64,000 nt of DNA, from positions 204,003 through 268,002 of the forward strand of contig NZ_QJKB01000008.1 in assembly GCF_003201815.1 (NCBI RefSeq), written 5' to 3'. This DNA is from Undibacterium pigrum (GTDB taxonomy: Bacteria > Pseudomonadota > Gammaproteobacteria > Burkholderiales > Burkholderiaceae_D). Below the pieces are notes generated by a model, which was not told the origin of the DNA, made no database searches, and saw only the letters and a list, made by a program, of their open reading frames with translations. Position numbers and translations under genes: made by a program. Shown here piece by piece: positions 45,311-53,148 of the stretch. Position 1 is the first letter of the stretch. Every line of letters starts with the position of its first letter.

Positions 45311-45350
45311 TCAGCAATAGTCAGCAACAATTAGCAATAATCAGCAAAAT
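45311..45350 (+). repeat. Four 10-bp tandem repeats before the LysE gene
   Basis: The sequence reads as four decamers: TCAGCAATAG, TCAGCAACAA, TTAGCAATAA, TCAGCAAAAT. It ends 14 bases before the ATG of the exporter gene. The same AATCAGC core at 10-base period occurs at 52101-52130. Confidence 0.75.
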
Positions 45351-45364
45351 GCGAGGGTAGTGAG

Positions 45365-46021
45365 ATGAGTTTTTATGGCGTAACCGATTTGTGGACTTAT
45401 GTACTGGGTGCCCTGGGCATTATCTTGTTGCCAGGACCTAATTCCCTGTATGTACTGTCGGTTGCCACTGCACGTGGTGTGCGTGAGGGTTATAAAGGTG
45501 CGGCAGGGATATTTGTCGGTGATAGTATTTTGCTCATGCTGACTGCCCTGGGTGCTGCCGGTATCTTGCGTACTTATCCGGCTTTGTTCATGGTGGTCAA
45601 ATATGCGGGCGCGGCTTATCTGGCCTGGGTAGGTGTCAATCTGATCTGGGCTGCCATACAAAAATGGCGTAACAAGACCGCGACTGTGGCAGAAACGCAG
45701 GCGACCGCGATTAATATGCAAAACCCTTTCAAGCGCGCCCTGGTCATCAGCTTGCTGAACCCGAAAGCGATCCTTTTCCTGTTGTCTTTCTTTGTGCAAT
45801 TCATCGACCCTGCCTACCCAACACCTGCAGTACCTTTCCTGATACTGAGTGCTGTGGTGATGGTGTTCAGTACGACTTATCTGTCTGTCCTGATTTTCCT
45901 GGGCTCTCGTCTGGCGCGCAGCTTTAGTCAGCGTCGTCGCCTGTCAGCCAGTTTGTCCAGTGGTGTGGGCAGTATGTTTGTCTGGTTTGGAGTCAAGCTG
46001 GCCAATGCCAGCCTGCATTGA
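45365..46021 (+). CDS. LysE/RhtB-family amino acid exporter
   Basis: The 218-residue inner-membrane protein has the LysE pattern: an N-terminal GIILLPGPNSLYVLSVATAR, then six predicted membrane segments and the middle motif LNPKAILFLLSFFVQFI. It is likely to export an amino acid or related small molecule by proton exchange; the substrate cannot be told. GAGGGTAGTGAG gives its ribosome-binding site. It is convergent with the MocR gene at 15 bases, so it is not necessarily regulated by it. Confidence 0.9.
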   Translation: MSFYGVTDLWTYVLGALGIILLPGPNSLYVLSVATARGVREGYKGAAGIFVGDSILLMLTALGAAGILRTYPALFMVVKYAGAAYLAWVGVNLIWAAIQKWRNKTATVAETQATAINMQNPFKRALVISLLNPKAILFLLSFFVQFIDPAYPTPAVPFLILSAVVMVFSTTYLSVLIFLGSRLARSFSQRRRLSASLSSGVGSMFVWFGVKLANASLH

Positions 46022-46036
46022 ATGCTCAACGGCTGC

Positions 46037-47458
46037 CTAATTTATCTCACGTTTTAAAAACTCCCAGACACCAGGGTCAGACATCGCGGCAATATTGATG
46101 CGCATCTTGGTGGACGGGAGCTGGCTGGGTGAGAACAAGCTGCCGGGTGCCAGCAAATAGCCTTGCTCCATGGCTTTCTCGGTCAGCTTATTGGTATCAC
46201 AGCCAGTCTCCGTCCACAAGAACATGCCTGCCGGTGTGCGGTAATCAACCTTCATCCCCTGTTGTTCCAGCCGCTTGGTAATGTCGTCGCGCACACCATC
46301 GAGCTTCACGCGTATGCGGTCTACATGTTTGCGGTAATGGCCTTCAGACAGGATTTTATAGACCACGCGCTCGCCAATTTCTGTGGTTGTCAGGGTAGAC
46401 AGCATTTTGCGGTCAGCCAGACGTATCGCCAGTTCTGGCGAGGTGGCGATAAAACCCACACGCAGATTGGCGGCCAGTGTCTTGGAAAAACCACCAAGAT
46501 AAATCACCCTGTTTAGCTGATCCAGGGCTGCAATACGGGTAGCTGCCTGTACCGCCGGTCCGGGGTGCATATCGCAATACACATCATCTTCAACGATCAT
46601 GAAATCATGTTCTTCTGCGGCTTTCAAGACCTGAAAAGCTTTGGCGGCGGACAGCGAAGTCGAGGTTGGATTATGCAAGACTGAATTGATGATATACAGC
46701 TTGGGTTTATGCAGGGCAGCCAGCTCGGCCAGCTTGGCGACATCCGGGCCATCATGCAGACGCGGTATGCCTATTACTTTGGTGCCGAGGATGGCGAAAG
46801 AGCCAAACATCAAAAACCAGGCCGGGTCATCGACAAAGATAGTGTCACCGGGCTGGGTAAATTCACGGGCCACCAGGTCCAGGCCCTGGGTAACACCGCT
46901 GGTCATGACGATTTGTTCTGGGGAGGCGGCAATTTCAAGCTCCGCCATTTTTAACTGCAATTGCTGGCGCAAGGGCAAAAAACCCTGTTGTGTGCCGTAA
47001 TGCAGCAAGAGGTTCTGGTTCAGCCTGCTGATGGAGCGCAAGCCATTCGCCACCAGTTCACCATCTAGCCAGTCATGTGGCAATACGCCGGAACCCGGCA
47101 TTTTCTGTGGTGGTAATTGCCGGAACATATTGCGCACCAGCCACACCACATCCAGGTTTTGGGTGACAGGGGCAATCTGCGCGGTGGTCGGGACATTGTT
47201 CAGCATGGACGCACGTTCACGCACAAAGAAGCCCGCCCCACGGCGTGATTCCAGATAACCCTTGGCGACCAGCCTGTCATAGGCTTCAACCACGGTAAAG
47301 CGTGACACTTCCTGTTCATCGGCAAACTGACGTATGGATGGCATGCGTGCGCCAGTACGCAGCAATTTATCATCTATACGGTTGGCAACCGCATTGACGA
47401 TTTGCTCTACCAGCGAGCCGCCAGAATCACGCGAGATAAAAAAAGTGGGTGTCAGCAT
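46037..47458 (-). CDS. MocR-type regulator (GntR helix-turn-helix fused to aminotransferase domain)
   Basis: The 473-residue protein joins a GntR winged helix (about 12-75: SIRQFADEQEVSRFTVVEAY, then LVAKGYLESRRGAGFFV) to a fold-I aminotransferase domain. The PLP-binding Lys is in YLGGFSKTLAANLRVG, with conserved Asn/Asp/Tyr residues upstream. MocR regulators use PLP as co-ligand and bind direct or inverted repeats near their own start. It is divergent from the second LysE gene with 195 bases between, which contain an operator-like array (47479-47540). It probably controls those exporters. Confidence 0.93.
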   Translation of the reverse strand: MLTPTFFISRDSGGSLVEQIVNAVANRIDDKLLRTGARMPSIRQFADEQEVSRFTVVEAYDRLVAKGYLESRRGAGFFVRERASMLNNVPTTAQIAPVTQNLDVVWLVRNMFRQLPPQKMPGSGVLPHDWLDGELVANGLRSISRLNQNLLLHYGTQQGFLPLRQQLQLKMAELEIAASPEQIVMTSGVTQGLDLVAREFTQPGDTIFVDDPAWFLMFGSFAILGTKVIGIPRLHDGPDVAKLAELAALHKPKLYIINSVLHNPTSTSLSAAKAFQVLKAAEEHDFMIVEDDVYCDMHPGPAVQAATRIAALDQLNRVIYLGGFSKTLAANLRVGFIATSPELAIRLADRKMLSTLTTTEIGERVVYKILSEGHYRKHVDRIRVKLDGVRDDITKRLEQQGMKVDYRTPAGMFLWTETGCDTNKLTEKAMEQGYLLAPGSLFSPSQLPSTKMRINIAAMSDPGVWEFLKREIN

Positions 47459-47478
47459 TGGTGTCTCCTGCCTCTGTT

Positions 47479-47540
47479 CTGTAATGGATAGTTGACCATT
47501 ACAGTACGAATATTATCGTTTGTAGTGTATTGGTACTGTA
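47479..47540. promoter_or_regulatory. Operator-like array between MocR and LysE genes
   Basis: CTGTAATGG (47479-47487) and CCATTACAG (47496-47504) form a perfect palindrome with an 8-base centre. A further related half-site GGTACTGTA at 47532-47540 has its complement-like TACAGTAC at 47500-47507. TTGACC at 47492-47497 overlaps the centre and may be a -35 box. The pattern fits MocR regulators, but no experiment supports it. Confidence 0.55.
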
Positions 47541-47653
47541 TCGGTTTTTGCGTTTAGGATAGCACAACACTACAGCAAAAAACGGGAGATACAAGATGAA
47601 TGAACGACAGAATTTTGATCATTGTCAGCCGGAACACAAACGCGGAGTAAGAC

Positions 47654-48268
47654 ATGGCAATTGATACCCTGATGGCCTTTGCTTTGTTTGCGCTGGTATC
47701 TTCCATTACACCAGGCCCGAATAACCTGATGCTGCTGGCCTCGGGCGTAAACTTTGGTTTTCGTGCCACTCTGCCGCATATGCTGGGCATCAGCATAGGT
47801 TTCATGGTGCTGGTTCTGGCGGTTGGCGTTGGGCTGGCTGGCCTGTTCACGACTTTCACATGGCTGTACGCAGTGCTGAAATGGGCTGGTGCTGCTTATC
47901 TGCTCTATCTGGCCTGGAATATAGCCAATGCCGGGCCTCTGGAAGATAAATTACCGGAGAATGCGCATAAATCCGGCCCCATGAGTTTCATGAGTGCTGC
48001 TGCTTTTCAATGGATTAATCCCAAGGCCTGGGTCATGGCGCTGGGTGCTTTCAGTACCTATATCCCGGCAACCAGTGGCTTCTTGATTGTTGCATTGGCA
48101 GCCGGGGTGTTTGCAGTCATCAATTTGCCCAGCGTAGGCTTATGGGCATTGTTTGGTGCCAAAGTCAGGCACTTGCTGAAAGTGGAACGCAATCTGCGCA
48201 TTTTTAACTATGGCATGGCTTTGCTACTGGTGTTGTCGCTTTACCCCATGCTGGTGAGTGCACAATGA
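47654..48268 (+). CDS. LysE/RhtB-family exporter under probable MocR control
   Basis: The 204-residue membrane protein has the family start FALFALVSSITPGPNNLMLL and the second motif FQWINPKAWVMALGAFSTY, with about six membrane segments. GCGGAGTAAGAC precedes the ATG. It is divergent from the MocR gene. An EamA-type gene follows after 34 bases and is probably in the same operon, so two exporters share one regulator. Substrate is unknown; PLP-related or amino-acid compounds are plausible. Confidence 0.9.
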   Translation: MAIDTLMAFALFALVSSITPGPNNLMLLASGVNFGFRATLPHMLGISIGFMVLVLAVGVGLAGLFTTFTWLYAVLKWAGAAYLLYLAWNIANAGPLEDKLPENAHKSGPMSFMSAAAFQWINPKAWVMALGAFSTYIPATSGFLIVALAAGVFAVINLPSVGLWALFGAKVRHLLKVERNLRIFNYGMALLLVLSLYPMLVSAQ

Positions 48269-48302
48269 AATTCAGCCCACAGTGTAGAAAGGCAGGTCCG
48301 TC

Positions 48303-49175
48303 ATGCTGATCCAGGAAAACAAGGGTATGGCCCTGGGCCTGATCGGTGTCGTGATTTTTAGCCTGACCCTGCCATTCACCCGCATGGCAGTGGCAGAACT
48401 TAATCCGGTATTCGTGGCGCTGGGGCGAGCTGTGGTGGCAGCTTGTTGTTCTGGCCTGCTATTGTGGATGCAGGGCGCGAAATTACCGCAACGTGCACAA
48501 ATGAAGCCATTGTTGATCACCTCTCTGGGTGTGGTGGTTGGCTTCCCATTATTCAGCTCGGTCGCAATGGCTTATGTGCCTGCTTCGCATGGGGCCATAG
48601 TGTTGGGCATTTTGCCACTGGCAACCGCCTTGTTTGCAGCATTGCGCTTTAATGAAAAACCGTCGACGGGTTTCTGGGTGATGGCTGTACTGGGCAGTGG
48701 CCTGGTGATCGTCTTTGCGCTGATGCAGGGCGGCGGTTCATTTCAGTTTGCCGACCTGGCCTTGTTTATTGCCGTAATTGCTGCAGCCATGGGCTATGCC
48801 GAAGGTGGCAGGCTATCGCAAAGCATGGGCGGGCAGCAGGTGATTTCCTGGGCTTTGCTGCTGGCTTTACCTGTGTTATTGCCGGTGACGGCCTGGCTGG
48901 GCTGGCACTATGGGGTACAGGCTTCTGGCCGGGCCTGGGCTGGTTTTGCCTATGTTTCGGTATTTTCCATGTTCATAGGATTTTTCTTTTGGTATAAGGC
49001 GCTGGCGATAGGTGGTATTGCCCGTGTCGGTCAGGTGCAATTGTTGCAACCATTTTTGAGTTTATTGGGGGCTGCCTTGATCCTGGGGGAAGTCCTGACT
49101 GGTCGTGAAATCTTTTTTGCACTGGCGGTCATCGTTGTAGTGGCGCTGGGGAGACGCATGAATATTCAACGGTGA
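48303..49175 (+). CDS. EamA/DMT-family transporter
   Basis: The 290-residue protein has about ten membrane segments in two EamA halves (residues about 12-140 and 150-285), with PFTRMAVAELNPVFVALGRA near the start and the typical C-terminal half GGIARVGQVQLLQPFLSLLG. Members export metabolites or drugs. The gene directly follows the LysE gene and is likely to be co-regulated by the divergent MocR protein. Confidence 0.9.
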   Translation: MLIQENKGMALGLIGVVIFSLTLPFTRMAVAELNPVFVALGRAVVAACCSGLLLWMQGAKLPQRAQMKPLLITSLGVVVGFPLFSSVAMAYVPASHGAIVLGILPLATALFAALRFNEKPSTGFWVMAVLGSGLVIVFALMQGGGSFQFADLALFIAVIAAAMGYAEGGRLSQSMGGQQVISWALLLALPVLLPVTAWLGWHYGVQASGRAWAGFAYVSVFSMFIGFFFWYKALAIGGIARVGQVQLLQPFLSLLGAALILGEVLTGREIFFALAVIVVVALGRRMNIQR

Positions 49176-49257
49176 TTTTCTTGCAAAGCACTGACTGACC
49201 AAATTTAATCTGTCATAAGCCATGCACTAGGGGGTGTTAATCGCTTCCTAGCGGGCT

Positions 49258-49263
49258 TACAAT
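49258..49263 (+). promoter_or_regulatory. Possible -10 box of ridA upstream of the repeat
   Basis: TACAAT at 49258-49263 has a weak -35-like TGTTAA 17 bases before it (49235-49240). If it is used, the inverted-repeat element would be transcribed in the ridA leader. Confidence 0.3.
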
Positions 49264-49275
49264 AGAGGACTGGTA

Positions 49276-49398
49276 TGATAGGACGTACGCAAAACTGCCC
49301 CAGCTGCGTTGCAACTCCAGCATTTAGCAAAAATCGGTACTGAAGTACTGTCTTCGTCGCTGATGCCTTGCTGGGACAATTTTGCGTACGTCCTATCA
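49276..49398 (+). repeat. Dispersed inverted-repeat element, copy 2 (MITE-like)
   Basis: The 123-base element has perfect 19-base inverted ends: TGATAGGACGTACGCAAAA (49276-49294) and its complement (49380-49398). The pairing continues with a few mismatches for another 8-10 bases. Internal blocks CCCAGCTGCGTTGCAACTCC and GGTACTGAAGTACTGTCTTC match copy 1 (26205-26398) on the other strand. No transposase and no obvious target duplication were seen. Confidence 0.8.
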
Positions 49399-49428
49399 AA
49401 ACGGTATCGGTTTGAATATGGGTTGGAC

Positions 49429-49455
49429 TTCTGCAAACTTTTAAAACTTGCAGAA
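49429..49455 (+). other. Hairpin in the ridA upstream region
   Basis: TTCTGCAA (49429-49436) pairs perfectly with TTGCAGAA (49448-49455). An A/T-rich stretch follows rather than a T-run, so it is probably not a terminator. It lies about 70 bases before the ridA ATG. Confidence 0.4.
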
Positions 49456-49526
49456 AATAATAATAAAAATTTAATTATCTCTAGTGCATCAGTGAGGGCT
49501 GCTGCGCTTTTTTCTGGAAAATAGAC

Positions 49527-49985
49527 ATGTCATTTTACGAAAAGCTCCAAGCATTAAATATCGAATTGCCTGCTGTCGCGACACCTGCTGCTGCCTACGT
49601 TATGTATGCACAAACTGGCAATACAGTATTTTTGTCCGGCCATATTGCCAAGAAAGATGGCGCACCATGGGTAGGTCAACTGGGTAAAAATATCTCTACT
49701 GAAGAAGGCAAACTGGCAGCACGTGCAGTTGCAATTGATCTGATTGCCACTTTGCAGGCAGCTTGTGGCGGCGATTTGAATCGTGTCAAACGCATCGTCA
49801 AGCTCATGAGCCTGGTTAATTCCACACCTGATTTTACCGAGCAGCATCTGGTAACGAACGGCGCTTCTGAACTCATCGGTGAAATCTTTGGTGAGCAAGG
49901 CAAGCATGCACGTTCAGCCTTTGGCGTTGCCCAGATTCCCCTGGGTGCTTGCGTAGAAATTGAAATGATCGTCGAGATCGCCTGA
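49527..49985 (+). CDS. RidA-family imine/enamine deaminase-like protein
   Basis: The 152-residue protein is related to RidA/YjgF, which hydrolyses reactive enamine/imine intermediates released by PLP enzymes. It shows YVMYAQTGNTVFLSGHIAKK, a subgroup feature, and the signature RSAFGVAQIPLGACVEIEMI, with the Arg that binds substrate carboxylate. It is shared with the longer RidA homologues. The 2-aminoadipate-type aminotransferase downstream (62 bases) is a PLP enzyme, which fits a protective role. Confidence 0.9.
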   Translation: MSFYEKLQALNIELPAVATPAAAYVMYAQTGNTVFLSGHIAKKDGAPWVGQLGKNISTEEGKLAARAVAIDLIATLQAACGGDLNRVKRIVKLMSLVNSTPDFTEQHLVTNGASELIGEIFGEQGKHARSAFGVAQIPLGACVEIEMIVEIA

Positions 49986-50047
49986 ATTTTATAAAACAAT
50001 AAGCTTGCCCGAGATGGCAATCCTAAACGAGAGATAGTGAGACCCGC

Positions 50048-51241
50048 ATGAAACTTGAGAATCCCAGCCCCATAGAGTGGAAATTTTCTGACCGCGCCGA
50101 GCAGTTGCAAAGCTCTGCCATCAGGGAAATTTTAAAAGTGACCATGCGTCCTGAAGTGATTTCTTTCGCCGGTGGATTGCCATCCCCAGAAACGTTTCCT
50201 GTAGAGCGCATGCGCGCTGCCTTTGACAAGGTACTGACACAACAAGGCAAGTCAGCCCTGCAATACGGCCCTACTGATGGTTATGCTCCTTTGCGTGAAT
50301 TTCTGGCTGACTCTCTGTCTACCAGTGACTCAACAATCCTGCCTGACCAGATCATGATGGTATCGGGTTCGCAACAGGGCCTGGATTTGCTGGGCAAAGT
50401 GCTGGTGGACGAGGGCAGCAAGGTCTTGGTGGAAACACCAAGCTACCTCGGTGCCTTGCAGGCGTTTTCTGTGTATCGCCCTGAATTTGAATCAGTCGAT
50501 ACTGATGACCATGGCCTGGTGCCAGCTTCAGTCGCCGCCAAAGGTGCTGGTGCGAGGTTGATGTATGCCTTGCCTAACTTCCAGAACCCAACCGGTCGCA
50601 CGCTGTCGGTAGAGCGCCGCTATGAGTTGGTGGAAACCTGCGCGCGCATGGGTATCCCGCTGGTTGAAGATAACCCATATGGCGACCTGTGCTATAACGG
50701 CGAACCTTTGCCAAAAATGCTGAACATGAATCCTGGCGGCGTGATCTACATGGGTTCTTTCTCCAAGGTGCTGACGCCTGGCATACGCCTGGGTTATGTG
50801 GTTGGCCCGACGCCGCTGATACGCAAACTGGAGCAAGCCAAACAGGCTGCTGATTTGCACACAGCACAACTGACACAAATGGTGGTGTATGAAGTCATCA
50901 AGGATGGTTTCCTGAGTGAACATATCCCTACCATCCGTACTTTGTACGCAAAACAATGTAATGCCATGCTGGAAGCCATGAGCAAGCATTTCCCTGAAGG
51001 TGTGCGCTGGACCAAGCCAGAAGGCGGCATGTTTATCTGGGTAACCTTGCCTGAGTATATGGACAGCAAGCAATTACTGGATGAAGCAATTCAGCAAAAT
51101 GTTGCCTTTGTTCCTGGTGGTCCTTTCTACGCCAATAATCCAGAGAAAAATACCCTGCGCCTGTCATTCGTGACGGTGTCGCCTGAGCGTATCAATGAAG
51201 GCATAGAAAAACTGGGCAAACTGGTCAAGGCTAAAATCTGA
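50048..51241 (+). CDS. PLP-dependent aminotransferase, 2-aminoadipate transaminase-like
   Basis: The 397-residue fold-I aminotransferase has EVISFAGGLPSPETFPVERM, the conserved LQYGPTDGYAPLREFLA, NFQNPTGRTLSVERRYELVE, and a Schiff-base Lys in YMGSFSKVLTPGIRLGYV. These features are those of LysN/2-aminoadipate transaminases and related MocR-like catalytic domains without a helix-turn-helix. The substrate may be 2-aminoadipate, a branched-chain or an aromatic amino acid. It is probably co-transcribed with ridA and ends in a terminator. Confidence 0.9.
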   Translation: MKLENPSPIEWKFSDRAEQLQSSAIREILKVTMRPEVISFAGGLPSPETFPVERMRAAFDKVLTQQGKSALQYGPTDGYAPLREFLADSLSTSDSTILPDQIMMVSGSQQGLDLLGKVLVDEGSKVLVETPSYLGALQAFSVYRPEFESVDTDDHGLVPASVAAKGAGARLMYALPNFQNPTGRTLSVERRYELVETCARMGIPLVEDNPYGDLCYNGEPLPKMLNMNPGGVIYMGSFSKVLTPGIRLGYVVGPTPLIRKLEQAKQAADLHTAQLTQMVVYEVIKDGFLSEHIPTIRTLYAKQCNAMLEAMSKHFPEGVRWTKPEGGMFIWVTLPEYMDSKQLLDEAIQQNVAFVPGGPFYANNPEKNTLRLSFVTVSPERINEGIEKLGKLVKAKI

Positions 51242-51266
51242 TCATCGCCCTGGCGTATTCATAAAA

Positions 51267-51294
51267 AAAACCCGTCGCAATGACGGGTTTTTTT
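51267..51294 (+). terminator. Rho-independent terminator after the aminotransferase gene
   Basis: AAAACCCGTC (51267-51276) pairs with GACGGGTTTT (51282-51291) around GCAAT, with T residues following. Confidence 0.92.
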
Positions 51295-51425
51295 ATGCCC
51301 GCAGACATCAGGAGAATGTGTAACTGTCAACTATTGTAATTTACGTCATCAATTTTTGCTTTGAGGCGTTAACTGCTTTATGTTTCGCCTTGCGACATAT
51401 ATTTTGATTAATTGAGGAGCTTTAC

Positions 51426-52037
51426 ATGAATAAGAAATTACTGGTAGCCAGCTTGATGTTGGTGGCCGTGACTGGTGCCTTTGCGCAAAATATGACTGCC
51501 AAACAGCAGTACGCTGCAGACAGCAAGCGTGCGACTCAACGCTACAACGAAGATAAAAAACTCTGTGCTGATGCAGGTAGTTCTGCAGCCAGAATGCAAT
51601 GCCTGCGCGATGCCAAGGCGGAATACAATACTTCTCTGGCAGTAGCGAAGCAAAACATGAGCAAGCCAGTGGCTGCGCCAGTCAATGCCAGGGTTGAGCC
51701 TGTATGCGCTGACTGCGGCAAAGTCGTTTCTGTTGAAGTCAAGGACAAGGAAGGCGAGGGCGGTGCTTTAGGTGTGATCGCAGGCGGTGTAGCCGGTGCC
51801 ATATTGGGTAACCAGGTGGGCAACGGTACCGGGCGCGACCTGGCAACTATTGCAGGTGCGGCAGGTGGTGCGCTGGCGGGACATAAGATAGAGCAAAAAG
51901 TGAAAACCACCAAGGTGTGGAATGTGACCGTTGCCTTTGACAATGGCAACAGACAAACTTATGTTTTCGATCATGAACCAGTGATGATGTCAGGTGATGC
52001 CGTCAGGGCAAATGGTAATTCCATCGTTCGTCGCTAA
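51426..52037 (+). CDS. Glycine-zipper 2TM domain-containing exported protein
   Basis: The 203-residue protein has a signal peptide (MNKKLLVASLMLVAVTGAFA). A charged helical region follows, then a CADCGK pair, and a glycine-zipper pair of membrane-type helices (GALGVIAGGVAGAILGNQVG and LATIAGAAGGALAGHKIEQK, about residues 115-158), as in SlyB/OmpA-like rickettsia 17-kDa surface antigens. The end is a short beta-rich tail (WNVTVAFDNGNRQTYVFDHE). It is probably located at the cell envelope. No lipobox is seen. A GAGGAGCTTTAC sequence gives a strong ribosome-binding site. Confidence 0.85.
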   Translation: MNKKLLVASLMLVAVTGAFAQNMTAKQQYAADSKRATQRYNEDKKLCADAGSSAARMQCLRDAKAEYNTSLAVAKQNMSKPVAAPVNARVEPVCADCGKVVSVEVKDKEGEGGALGVIAGGVAGAILGNQVGNGTGRDLATIAGAAGGALAGHKIEQKVKTTKVWNVTVAFDNGNRQTYVFDHEPVMMSGDAVRANGNSIVRR

Positions 52038-52100
52038 GCTCATTTGTACTCATTTGCATAGATGGAAAATGAATAAGGCCGGATAATACAGACCTCTGCA

Positions 52101-52158
52101 AGCTGATTCCTGTTGATTCCGGCTGATTTCAATATGATAAGAATCTTGCACTTATCAT
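52101..52158 (+). repeat. Three 10-bp tandem repeats plus an 8-bp hairpin
   Basis: AGCTGATTCC, TGTTGATTCC and GGCTGATTTC run head to tail at 52101-52130. The complement has the AATCAGC core seen at 45311-45350. Directly after it ATGATAAG (52134-52141) pairs with CTTATCAT (52151-52158). It lies 59 bases before the promoter of the solute-binding protein gene. Confidence 0.6.
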
Positions 52159-52216
52159 CAGCATTTGGAGGAATTATTTTCTTTTTGGAAACCGTTCCTC
52201 CTTCACAACTACTTCC

Positions 52217-52250
52217 TTGCCAAGCCTAATTCCAGCAGTTAGACTTAAGC
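52217..52250 (+). promoter_or_regulatory. Promoter of solute-binding protein gene 2
   Basis: TTGCCA (52217-52222) and TAGACT (52240-52245) are 17 bases apart. The 11-base stretch TAGACTTAAGC (52240-52250) matches that before the first solute-binding protein gene (38481-38491). The start codon follows 38 bases later. Confidence 0.62.
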
Positions 52251-52287
52251 GTCTATTCCCCCTGTTTAATGCTGAGAAGGTCGTGCT

Positions 52288-53124
52288 ATGAAGCTTGAAT
52301 CTTACAAAGCTATTCATTCAAACAATGCCTTGCTACAGTTGTTTTGCGGGGCAGCTTTGTTGTTTGCAATGGCATTTAGTTCAACTGCGCACGCCAATGA
52401 AGCTTGCAAGACTTTGCTGGCGACTGGTAATCCTGAATATCCCCCTTATCTATGGCGTGACCCTGAAGATGAAAACCGTCTGATAGGTGCGAATGCCGAG
52501 TGGATACAATTGCTGTCCAAGGAAATTGGCATCCCTATAGATATCAAATATGTCGGTCCCTGGGGACGTGTACAGGAAGAAGCAAAACTCGGCCGCGTTG
52601 ATTTACTGGCAGGCGCTTTTTTCACCCAGCCCCGGCTGGAATACATGGATTATTTTTATCCGGCTTTTCGCGAAACCCGCACCGTTATCTGGACCCGCAG
52701 TAATTACAACCTGCCGTATAAAAAATGGTCTGACCTCACTGGCAAGCAGGGTGTGACCGTCATCAATAATAGTTTTGGTGAAGAGTTTGACCGTTATGCC
52801 AAGGAATCATTGAAGATATCCATGGTCCCCAGCCTCGAACAGGCATTGAAGATGTTAAGCCTGTCGCGTGCTGATTATTTGATTTATGAAGAAGATCCTG
52901 GCCTGGCCTATGTCGCCAAGCTGAATATCTCAGGCTTGAAAACTGTCGCGCCACCGATTACGAATGAAAATTTATATTTGACGCTGTCCCATAAATCAGC
53001 CTGCAATACGCCAGAAATGCGTGGACGTATTGCCAAGGCTGTTTACAAGCTGGACAAGCAAAACGTGATGAGCAAATTAATCACCGCAAATATACAATTG
53101 TGGCGTAAACAACAATCCAAGTAA
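52288..53124 (+). CDS. Periplasmic solute-binding protein (SBP_bac_3-like) 2
   Basis: The product has 278 residues with a signal peptide ending near AFSSTAHA. It shows the transporter-type binding-domain features LLATGNPEYPPYLWRDPEDE, NAEWIQLLSKEIGIPIDIKY and GRVDLLAGAFFTQPRLEYMD. It resembles polar amino acid-binding proteins. No permease follows. Instead a histidine kinase gene begins 24 bases later, so this may be the sensing subunit of a two-component system. Confidence 0.87.
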   Translation: MKLESYKAIHSNNALLQLFCGAALLFAMAFSSTAHANEACKTLLATGNPEYPPYLWRDPEDENRLIGANAEWIQLLSKEIGIPIDIKYVGPWGRVQEEAKLGRVDLLAGAFFTQPRLEYMDYFYPAFRETRTVIWTRSNYNLPYKKWSDLTGKQGVTVINNSFGEEFDRYAKESLKISMVPSLEQALKMLSLSRADYLIYEEDPGLAYVAKLNISGLKTVAPPITNENLYLTLSHKSACNTPEMRGRIAKAVYKLDKQNVMSKLITANIQLWRKQQSK

Positions 53125-53148
53125 TCGCCGCAAACAACAGGTAAACCA

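Noticed and set aside
45311..45350. Decamer array as a CRISPR
   Set aside because: Units are 10 bases with no spacers, unlike the repeats of 24-47 bases with unique spacers in CRISPR.
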